Positions 1 to 15,095 of a stretch of DNA of 40,000 nt are shown piece after piece. The DNA comes from Neocallimastix lanati (nom. inval.). Its lineage: Eukaryota; Neocallimastigomycota; Neocallimastigomycetes; Neocallimastigales; Neocallimastigaceae. The stretch lies in assembly GCA_016946835.1 (NCBI GenBank), contig JACVTC010000083.1, forward strand, positions 100,001-140,000, given 5' to 3'. How positions within the stretch are numbered: the first letter of the stretch is position 1; every line of letters starts with the position of its first letter. The notes beneath the pieces are model-generated. The model worked only from the letters and a program-made list of their open reading frames with translations. It was not told where the DNA came from and searched no databases. A program made the translations under genes and the position numbers.

Positions 1-169
1 CAAATAAATTAATTTCACTATTTTAAAAATCTTTAAAATAAATAATTTTTTTTTATATTATTATCACTTAATTTTTTATTTTTTTATTTTTAATTTTATT
101 TTAATTATATTTTTATTTTTCTGGAATTGTTTTATTTTTTATCTTATTTAACTTTATATATTATTTGAA

Positions 170-5889
<5,720 letters not shown>

Positions 5890-6407
5890 ATTTTTAAAAA
5901 TTAAAAAAATAAAGAAAAAAAAATATATATATATATATAATAAAAAATAATATATTAAACATTAAAACCTATTTAACATTAATAATAATAATAATAATAT
6001 AATGAATTACAACTATGATTTTTATATTTAAAATAATATATAAATATCTATATTTATAAGTATATATATATTAATAAATGAATATTTATTTCAATTTACA
6101 AAATAAAAAATTTATTTAGTATTTTTATTCTATTAAATATTTAATTTTAAATTAAAAAATTTATTTTTCTATATCATATTTTTTAAATAGAAATAAATAT
6201 TTTTTTATTTCATTAATTTTTAATAGATATAATTTTAATATATTTTTAATATGTTAATAGTTAATAAAAACTTTTTTTTATCAAAATATATATATTATAT
6301 ATTAAATAATATATTAATAAATTGGTTAATAAGTTAATAAATAAATTAATGATAAATAAATAAATAAATAAATGAATAAATAAATATATAAATGATTCTC
6401 TTTAAGT
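5890..6407. other. Convergent intergenic gap ARP5/EBP2
   Basis: AT-rich 3' flanks shared by two converging genes. It holds short (TA)n, AAT and AAAT runs. I see no further coding sequence and no RNA gene. Confidence 0.7.
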
Positions 6408-6825
6408 TTATCTTCTCGAGGCCATTCTTTTACTTTTTCCTGGTCTTTTAGCTTTCTTATTTTTATTATCTCCAAATGAAGACTCCTTCATTTTTTTATA
6501 ACTAAAGCCAGACATATCAGCTGTAGATTCAGCAGTATTTTGTTTTGATCCACGTTTACGACCACCATAGCCAAATTTTTTATCTTTAGCTAAACGTTTT
6601 TTACTTTTTTGGGCTTTATTTTTACTTTTATTATCATCAAAATCTAATGATACATCAAAATCGTCGTCATTATTATCAGAACGTTTTCTCTTTAAATGAT
6701 TTATTTTTTCCATTTCCATTTTTTTTATTTTATTCTTTTCTAATATCTTTTCAGTTTGAACCTTCTTACCGTATTTTCTTAAATCACGTTGTCGTTTAGC
6801 AGCTTCTGCATTTTTAATAGATTCT

Positions 6826-6840
6826 TGTTCTTCTATCATA
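6826..6840. repeat. Target-site duplication, left copy
   Basis: TGTTCTTCTATCATA, identical over 15 bp to 7291-7305. On the minus strand it lies just after the T8 tail of the element and continues into intact EBP2 coding sequence. Confidence 0.93.
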
Positions 6841-7290
6841 AAAAAAAACATAGACTTGCACATATGGGTACCCATCTCCCATATGGCCATACAGTTATTA
6901 ATTAACTGTAAGGTGATGAGTTATTGGCATACTGTATCAGCTTCGCCGCTCTCAATCGTCGTTACACACTGCCCGGAGATGCATTCCTAACGTTCCTACA
7001 TATATCTCTAATGACCACGAGCATCAGAACGGAACCATTAACTCCTCCCTAGTGGGTGTAATCATTGGCGATTGGAAATTTTACAATCATCAAGGTCTAT
7101 GCTTCAATTCAAAGCGTAGTATCAGGGTTGGGTGAAATAATCATCAGAGGGAAAGCCTTATGGACATCACGTGTGGTCTCATGATATCCCAGGATAGAAA
7201 CCTCATCCGATTATTTGGTGCCATGCCGAGGATTCGAACCCCGCCCTCTACAGTGACCTGTATCGTCCTAACCGACTGGACCAACATGGC
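6841..7290 (-). mobile_element. tRNA-derived SINE-like retroelement inserted in EBP2 exon 2
   Basis: A 450-bp block of about 45% G+C in a genome of far lower G+C. Read on the minus strand it begins exactly at the edge of a target-site duplication with a tRNA-like head (7290-7216), including an A box TGGTCCAGTCGG (7283-7272), a B box GGTTCGAATCC (7240-7230) and an encoded CCA. A roughly 365-nt body unrelated to tRNA follows, with no internal TTTT. It ends in T8 (6848-6841), which would serve as a Pol III terminator. Near the 3' end are two inverted repeats: an 8-bp stem with 5-base loop (6890-6910) and CATATGGG/CCCATATG (6861-6885) enclosing the palindrome ATGGGTACCCAT. There is no protein-coding capacity of note, so it would be non-autonomous. 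T-ending tRNA SINEs are known in plants; whether this family is described in anaerobic fungi I cannot tell. Confidence 0.88.
7216..7290 (-). other. tRNA-like SINE head with Pol III A and B boxes
   Basis: It folds as a cloverleaf: acceptor GCCATGT with GCATGGC, D-stem GTCC/GGAC, T-stem CGGGG/CCTCG with loop TTCGAAT, discriminator A, then CCA encoded in the DNA. The anticodon arm is imperfect: ATACA pairs with TGTAG and leaves a 6-base loop GGTCAC in place of 7, with GTC in the Asp anticodon position. The encoded CCA and the short loop argue against a working tRNA gene and for a decayed tRNA-derived promoter module. Confidence 0.85.
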
Positions 7291-7305
7291 TGTTCTTCTA
7301 TCATA
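7291..7305. repeat. Target-site duplication, right copy
   Basis: TGTTCTTCTATCATA directly abuts the first base of the tRNA-like head. Read on the minus strand it encodes the end of the upstream EBP2 segment (NMIEEQ). Merging the two copies gives a continuous EBP2 frame. Confidence 0.93.
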
Positions 7306-7614
7306 TTTTGACGAATCTTTGACATCTGTTCATCTGTTTTAACCATTTCTGCAAAATAATCATTTGGACGAGAAAAAGGTTTATTTAGAGCTTTATATTT
7401 CTTACGACCTTCCAGGGCAGCAGCTAATCCTTGCTCATAAAATGCTAATTCTCTTTTTAAATCATCATGAACTGTTTTATCATCAATTCCAAGATCTTTA
7501 TTATAAGTTATAGTTTGTAATTCAATCCAAGGAATTTTAACTCCTGGAATATCTAATCTAATATCATTATATCTTTTATTTAAGGCTGCCTTTTTTTTTA
7601 TTGAAAAAGATTTA

Positions 7615-7615
7615 A

Positions 7616-7697
<82 letters not shown>
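7615..7697. repeat. (TAA)n microsatellite in the EBP2 intron
   Basis: A pure TAA run lies about 25 bases upstream (in the minus-strand sense) of the exon 2 acceptor. It makes up about a third of this 228-nt intron. Confidence 0.9.
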
Positions 7698-7700
<3 letters not shown>

Positions 7701-8674
7701 GTAATAGCGATAACAATAATAATCATTTAATATATTATATTTAAAATTTTATTTTTTTTTTTTTTTTAGTAAAAAATAAATAAGATTATTAATATATTTT
7801 AATAATATTTTATTTACTGTATCATTTATTGCTGGTAATTCTCTTTCTTCTTCTTCTTCTTCTTCATTCTCTTCATTTTCTTTTTCTATTATTATTTCTG
7901 GTTTTTGATTATTATCATTTTCTTCTTTATTTTCATTATCTTTTACTTCATTTTTTTTATTGCCTTCTTCATTATTTATAGTTTGCTCTGAAATAAAGTT
8001 ATCAATATCAATATTATTATCTGAACTATAATTATCTGAATTTTCTTCTTCGGAATTTTCAACAACGAATTTAGATTTTTTTTTAGTATTTTTTACATTA
8101 ACATCATTTTTATTATTTTTATTATTTTTTTTTAACTTTTGGAATTTGTTCTTCTACTGAATTTTCTTGTTTTTTAATTTCTTTTTTTTTTTGTTGAATT
8201 GTATTTTTCTTCCCTTTTCCACCTTTGGTCATTGTAATATCTTTTAATATTTTTATTTTAACTTAATAATTAATAATACATATAAATTACTATTATTTAA
8301 CATTATAATTTATTAGTATATAATGTAAAAGAATGAAATTTTAATTAGAATTTGCATTTTAATTATTTAAACTTTTATTTAAATTATAAATTCAATAATT
8401 ATAAATGGAAATTATTGAATTAATGTATTTCTACATAATATTAAATAACTAATATTAAATGCTTATTTATATATAATGTTAATTGTTAAAAATTTAACCG
8501 ACTATACCTACGACGTTTTAATTACACTAATAATACCTTTCAAAATTCAAAAAATTAATGTAACAAAAAAAAACATTATTAAAAATAATAATAATAATAT
8601 AATAAAATTTATTTTTAAAAAAATTTTACTGGTTGAATAAAATTAAAAATCTTTATATTTAAAAAAAATCAATA

Positions 8675-8773
<99 letters not shown>

Positions 8774-8778
8774 ATATA

Positions 8779-8877
<99 letters not shown>

Positions 8878-8903
8878 ATAGATAAATAAATAGATAAATA
8901 AAT
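8675..8903. repeat. (TAAA)n microsatellite
   Basis: About 57 tetranucleotide copies with a few point interruptions (TATA near 8775, GATA near 8880). Minus-strand reading frames rich in FIYL are produced by the repeat and are not genes. Confidence 0.95.
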
Positions 8904-9309
8904 CGAAATATAAAAAATATGGTATTAATAACCATAATATTGTATAAATCAAAATGTCATTAAAAATTTAAAATTATTTTATATAATATACAAAAAATTC
9001 ATTTGAAATACTAAATATTTTTTTTCTTTTAAAAAAATAATTATTAATTAGATTAGTATAATACTATTTAATTTAACATATTAGAATATATTATTAACAA
9101 AAATAAAAATTAATAGTTAATATTAATTATTTTAGTTTATAAAAACTATGAACAATTATTCATCTTTAAAAGAAAATTTCAATATGTTATGGATAATAAA
9201 TAAAACTTATATTTGTATTTCTAAATAAAATCTGTAATACACATGGTGATACTGATACATTATTTTACAAATATGTATCATTACTTTATGTACAACAAAA
9301 TTAAATATT

Positions 9310-9347
9310 ATCCAATCAAGATACATAAAATGTATTAGATCCAATCA
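9310..9347. promoter_or_regulatory. Paired CCAAT boxes (possible HAP/NF-Y sites)
   Basis: Two identical ATCCAATCA motifs start 29 bp apart, at 9310 and 9339, just before a T32 tract in a region with almost no other G+C. CCAAT followed by CA fits the NF-Y/HAP preference. Both flanking start codons are more than 1 kb away, so a promoter role is only a suggestion. Confidence 0.25.
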
Positions 9348-9357
9348 CAATGTAAAT

Positions 9358-9396
<39 letters not shown>

Positions 9397-10532
9397 ATTA
9401 ATTTTTTACAATTATTTAAAATAATAATAAAATTTATTAACATTATTATTTTAAAAAAAAATAAAAATATAGAAATATTTTATAAATTGATTTAAAAAAA
9501 ATACTATATTTATTTCAATTAAATAAACTTTATTATAATAAATAATTTAACTTTTATTAATGAATTATTTTATCAATCATTTTATCGAGACTATTTTATT
9601 ACATAGGTGAATAAATTAGGTTAAAAAAAATAAATCGCTATTAGTATTTATAATTAAATATAATAAATATTAGACTTTGAAATCATATATATATATGTAT
9701 ATACGAATATTAATTTAAAATTTCAATAATATATAATATATAATATATATATTTAACCTATTTAAAAAATTATATATAATTATTTATTCATTTATATTTT
9801 ATTTATTCATTAAATTTAATAATAATATATATTAATATTTTTTGAATTATTTTAATATAAAATTTTAATTTTTTTTTTTTTTTATGTTTTTTTTATTTTT
9901 TTTTATTTTTTTTTTATTTTTTTTTTTTCTATTTTTATTTTCTGTTCTTTAAGTATATTTTAGTCTTTATATCTTTTAAAGAAAGTTGAATATAATAATT
10001 CTTTATCTATCGAAGAATAAAAGATAAATTTTTTATCAATTTACCCATACTGTGAAATAAATAGAGTAATTCTAAAGGAATTGGTAAATTATTAGTTGTT
10101 TTATTTAATTAAAATAAAATGTAAATACTTTTTATTAATAAAATTTCAAAATTTAAAAAATATTTTTAATTTAAATTTAATATTATTAAATAATTTTTTA
10201 TTACTCTTTTAATATATATATGTTTTGTTTATTTGATTGCATGTTAAATTATATTATACATATATATTTTATTTTTAAATAAAAATAATATAAAAAGTAT
10301 TTCATTTACTATATTTTATAACTTTTTTTTTTTTTTATATTAGAAAAATATAAGTAAAAAATTAAATATACGACTTAAAATTTAAGACTAATGTTTATAA
10401 TTTTGTATATAATATAGTATAAAATTCTTTGAAATTTACTTTAAAATTAATTAAATATTAAATAAATTTTAAAAATATAAAATTTTATTAAAATCATTTT
10501 CTACAAATTTCAGCTATAGAGAATAATAAATA

Positions 10533-12064
10533 ATGAGTACTTCAGTAAAAATATTTAATCCTTTACCAATTATTGCAAAACCATTTATTGGAACTTTAAA
10601 TGAGAGAGGAAATAAAAAAGGTGATTTAAAAAATGATAATTCGTTTTTAGTATCAGCTACCCCTGAAACTTCAGAAAATGTTAAATATTCTGTTTTAACT
10701 GTTCAAGGACAAGGCATATACTTAAATAATGTACTTATATATATATATATAATTTAATTTTATAATTTAATATAATTATCTAATAATATTATAAATTGAT
10801 ACAATATATATTTATTGTATTTAAAGATAATTGACCAAAACAATATATATTCATGGTCTGTATCTCCTAACGTTAGATTTACATGTCCTGCAATTTATAT
10901 TAAAGATGGAGATGAACATGAAAAAGTTATTACAGTTATTGAAGATGATTTAGAAATTGGATCTACTGAAAAGAAAAAGACACTTTGGATATGGGATTTA
11001 TTAAATAAAGATGACGATGGTATGATAAACAAAATTGTCAAAAAAGTTAAAAAACCAATAGCTTATTTAAAAACTATTACTTTTGGCAATGATAAAAAAA
11101 ATAGTTATATATTAAGTTTCAATGCTGATTCTTCATTATCACTATATTCACCAAGTCTTGAAATCATTCATAATCATAAAGGTTCAGGAGGTATTTGCTG
11201 TTTCAGTGATATTGTTAACGTCAGTGAAAATATTATTAATGTAGTCTCATTGTATAAAAAAGATGATGAATTAATAGTCCGTACTTTTAGTATTAATAAA
11301 TCAAGTAATATATCAATTAATTTAAAGAAGGAAATTTCAGTTAGTATTCCAGAGAATACTGAACCATTAGCATATGAATATAATGGAAAGCTCAATACTG
11401 TTATTATTTTATGTAAGAATTTAATATAAATAAAATATTTAAGCTAAACAAAATATTTAATATGAAGTTTTTATAAATATTTAATAAAAAAATTTTCTTA
11501 ATAATAATTAATTATTTTTAGTATCTACTGGTATTATAATGAAATATTCATTAGACAACAATGATAAAAAGGGAGAATCTCTTCTAAATATTAAGAGTGT
11601 CTATTCACAATTTAATAAAAATAATGAATTAAATGAAAATAATGGAAATCAAATATTTAATGGTAAATTTTCAATGTCTTTTCTCAATAATGATTTAATT
11701 GCATTAATTGGTAAACGTGGAAATAGTGAATCTGGTAAATATTAAATTTAAAAATTTTTTTAAATTAAAATAATATTTCTATATTTAAAAATAATATAAT
11801 CTAATTATATTTGAATTTATTATATTAAGATTTATTGACAGTGTGGGACTTAAAATATGGAACATTACAATTTAAAAAGATATTTTCAAATGAAAAATGG
11901 GAAGAAATAACATTAAAAACTTTTGAGATTAATGATTCTATTAATAAAAAAAGCAACGATAAATATTATAAGGTATGGAAAAATTATAATTAATGTATAA
12001 TTAAAAATATTAAATAATATTCTATATTTATTATTAGAAAAACTAATAAATTATTCAATTTGTT

Positions 12065-12097
<33 letters not shown>

Positions 12098-13569
12098 AAT
12101 AAAATAAAATAAAATAATAAAATGATAAAATGATAAAATAAAATTAATAGATTGTATCCATCACATCAGATGATTTGGGTGATATTATCCTTTTAAGTTC
12201 AGTTGAAATAACAGAAATTGATCCAGTTTCTTTTAAATCAAATATTTATATTTTCCCATTCCATTGTCAAAAAGTAAATTTGTTAATGGCATTAGGTAAA
12301 AAGAATATTGAATCAAATGTTAAATTAGGATTACCAACTATATTTACTCCTGAAATTAATAAACAATGGAATTTAAATTCATGGCTTGAAGAATCAAATA
12401 AAAAAGTTACTTCCGATAATAAGGAATTCGAAAAATTAATGAATTCAGAAGGTTCAAAATTTGAAGTGAACTATAATAAATATTTATTAAGTCATAAAAT
12501 AATTGAAGAAGAAAAACAAGATAAAAAAAATATAAATACTAATAATGAAAAATCTTTAATAGATATGTCTCAAGCCGTTGTAAATAGTATACTTCAAAAA
12601 TGTTTTTCTGATAAGTCTAAAAATTGGCCAAAAAATGTTGTTGCTTCATTATTAATTAACAATATGGTCAGTTCATATTTAATGAATAAAAAATTTATAT
12701 CTTCAATTTTAGAAAAGGATGAATTACAACTTTTGGAAATCTCATTAAATAAAGTTAGAGATATTAATGAAAATGATTTAGTTTTGATTATAAGATATAT
12801 ATGTGGTGATATTGGTAATCCAGAATGGAATTGGAAACCAGTAAAAGCTAGATTAGCTAGTTTAAAAAAATTCCATAAAAGAGATAATTGTTATATTGCC
12901 CAAGAATTAATAGATGAAGAAAGTGGGGACATAACTGCATTTGATTTCATTTCAACTTCAGGTACTCAATATTTATTAGAAAAAGTTTTAATGTATCCAA
13001 GAAATGTTCCAATTTTTAAAACCTATTTAAAACAGTTGAGTAGTGAACAATTAGAAGCTATTTTACCATATTTAATTCATTTATTGATGGATTTCACTTC
13101 AAATAGTAGTGAAATGGATATTGAAATGGGAAAAACGAATAATAAAGAAGAAGTAGAAGAAGAAAAGAAAGAAAATAATGAAGATATATTTATTGAAAAA
13201 ATTACATGGCTCTTTAAGGATAAAACACCATGCAATATGGCTGGAATTAAAGTTGATACTGTTGTAGAGACTATTTCAAATATAATTGATGTTAATTTAA
13301 CCAATACTCTTTTTTCTGAAAAACTACAAAAGCAATTAAAAATACTTCGTAAACATTTAGGCCGTACTACTCATCAATATAATCAAATTCAAAGTAATTT
13401 AGTTGGACCATTAACTATGTTTGCTGAAAAAGCCAAATATCTTCGCAATAAATCTAATATGGAATCTAAGAGTAAAAATAAGCGTAATACCAAGAAACAT
13501 TATAAAAATAAGATTTTAACTCAATGGAATGAAGCTGTTGAGTATACTGCTGAAGTATTACAATTTTAA
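10533..13569 (+). CDS. NOL11/Utp8-type U3 snoRNP (t-UTP) protein
   Basis: Likely subunit of the t-UTP part of the small-subunit processome, which couples rDNA transcription to early 18S pre-rRNA processing in the nucleolus. Exons: 10533-10730, 10827-11412, 11522-11734, 11830-11972 and 12151-13569; 852 residues. The N-terminal half looks like a divergent beta-propeller: GQGIYLNNIIDQNNIYSWSV followed by TCPAIYI resembles the NOL11 blade with SWSV and TCPAV, and LLTVWDLKYGTLQ resembles its SVWNIKFQTLQ strand. The C-terminal half is helical, with LLEKVLMYPRNVPIFKTYLK and LPYLIHLLMDF matching the pattern of the NOL11 C-terminal region. An acidic Glu-rich insert lies near 13145-13200. Human NOL11 is 719 residues and yeast Utp8 713. 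Family assignment rests on scattered motifs, so NOL11 versus Utp8 naming is left open. Confidence 0.65.
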
Positions 13570-15095
13570 TTTTTATTTGAAAAAATATTTATTTAATGGT
13601 TAATTATTATGTATTATTTTTAGTTTTTTATTATCATTATTATTTTTATTTATTTATTTATTAAGTTTCTCAATCATGTATTGTTTTAAATATCTTCATT
13701 TAATATTAATATCATTTATTTTTATTATTAATTTTTATAATGATTTATTATTTTTTAATTTATTTAAATTTATTTAAATTTTTAGAAATTATATTTTTTT
13801 AAAAAATCTGATATTTTGAATTAAAATATTACAATTCTATTATTAAAAATAAATATTAATTATGCATTTTTAATCTTTTTTTTTCTATGTTAATATCATT
13901 TATTATTGAAATTATTAATATTGTTAATTTTTTATCTCAAATCATTTCATATTTAATTAAGAAAATTTTACGATACTAAATTTTTATTTTGTATATTAAA
14001 AATTATACATATAATATTATTTAATTTAAATACCTTAATTTTTAATAATTAAAATATTTATTTAGTTTTTAATAAGTATTTAATAATTATTAAGAGTAAT
14101 GAATTTAAGGTTTATAATAATGTCTACTTATTCATATATTTTATGATAAAGAGTTATTAAACACATGAATTTTTTAAATTAAATAATTTTATACATTGTG
14201 GCTTCTTCATAAATTACATTTTATTACATTAATCTCATATACACATATTATAAAATCATATATATATTCTAATAATAATTAATATAGTAAATACATTATT
14301 TTATAATTATAAATTTAAAAAAATATTATTATTAATAATTTTTTTTATAATTAATTTTTTTATATAAATATATATAAATTTTAAAGTTAGAACTTCAAAA
14401 ATACTTATTTATTATAATTCAATTATTTAATATTTAATTATTCTTTTTTTTTTTTTTTATTATATTTATTATACACAGATTTTTAATTATATCACATTAT
14501 AATTTTTATATATGTTATTACATCAATGTTTTATGTACATTATGTATGTGCCATATTACAGTTGAGAAAAGAAATATATTAAATTTATAGTATATTATTT
14601 ATATTTTATAATAAGAATAATACTTATATATTAAACTTTATTTTTTAATATTTTATTTTAATAAAATATAATTAAATTTGTAAAAAATATTTTAAATTAA
14701 TTTTTTTTTAAATAATAATAAACTTTTATTATAAAAATTAGAACTTCAACAGAAAAAAAATCATATAAAAAAAAAAAAATTCATATAAAAAAAAAAAAAA
14801 TAGTGAATTAAATTAAAAATTATAAAAAAAAAGAAGAATTTCAAACAATATCGTTTTACTTCAATCAGTTATTTGTATATATTTAATATAATAAAGTTTA
14901 TCCTATTAATATATAATTTAATAGAAATATTAAAAATAAAACAAAATAATCATATATATTATATATATGTAAATAAATGAATGAACCATTTCTAAAAGAT
15001 ATTTTATAAAATTATGAAATTTAATTTTTATTTATTTAAATATTGCTATTTTTAATAAATATTATAAGATTTAGAGAAATTTAAAAATTCTTAAT
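13570..15095. other. Intergenic region NOL11-like/smgGDS
   Basis: About 1.5 kb between two plus-strand genes. It is AT-rich with short A and T runs, including two A12-13 tracts each next to TCATATA near 14760-14800. No gene, RNA or clear regulatory motif was recognised. Confidence 0.65.

Larger units (their letters stand above)
6408..8232 (-). pseudogene. EBP2: EBP2 (rRNA-processing protein) homologue, interrupted
   Basis: EBP2 family proteins are nucleolar factors needed for 27S pre-rRNA processing and 60S assembly. Exon 1 is 8232-7818 (basic then acidic, low complexity), and exon 2 is 7589-6408 after an (AAT)n-bearing intron. Family landmarks: RYNDIRLDIPGVKIPWIE, RELAFYEQGL, RPNDYFAEMVKTDEQM, LRKYGKKVQTE, DKKFGYGGRKRGSKQNT and a basic tail with KRPGKSKRM. 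Two lesions are visible. A 450-bp SINE-like insert (6841-7290) with a 15-bp duplication splits the conserved core and brings an in-frame TAG about 13 codons into the insert. Near the start, an A9 run (8125-8133 on the plus strand) gives a stop after residue 36; A8 would keep the frame open. Without both lesions the protein would be about 376 residues. EBP2 is essential in yeast, so a second intact copy or allele is likely, or one lesion is an assembly error. Confidence 0.85.
8233..10532. other. Divergent intergenic region EBP2/NOL11-like
   Basis: A 2.3-kb gap between divergent starts, presumably holding both promoters. Contents: AT-rich DNA, the (TAAA)n array at 8675-8903, a T32 tract around 9360, two ATCCAATCA motifs at 9310 and 9339, and T-rich stretches around 9870-9930. 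No convincing gene or RNA was seen. Confidence 0.65.

Noticed and set aside
1-169. End of an upstream gene at the left edge
   Set aside because: Only AT-rich DNA with no coding signal; most likely the ARP5 5' flank.
7216-7290. A functional tRNA-Asp gene on the minus strand
   Set aside because: It has a 6-base anticodon loop and an encoded CCA, abuts a target-site duplication at its 5' end and lies inside a disrupted exon. A SINE head explains all of this better.
7160-7342. Plus-strand 60-codon frame in the SINE
   Set aside because: Antisense to the tRNA-like head and the EBP2 flank; no recognisable protein.
8659-8952. Minus-strand frames rich in FIYL
   Set aside because: Produced by the (TAAA)n repeat; no start context or conserved sequence.
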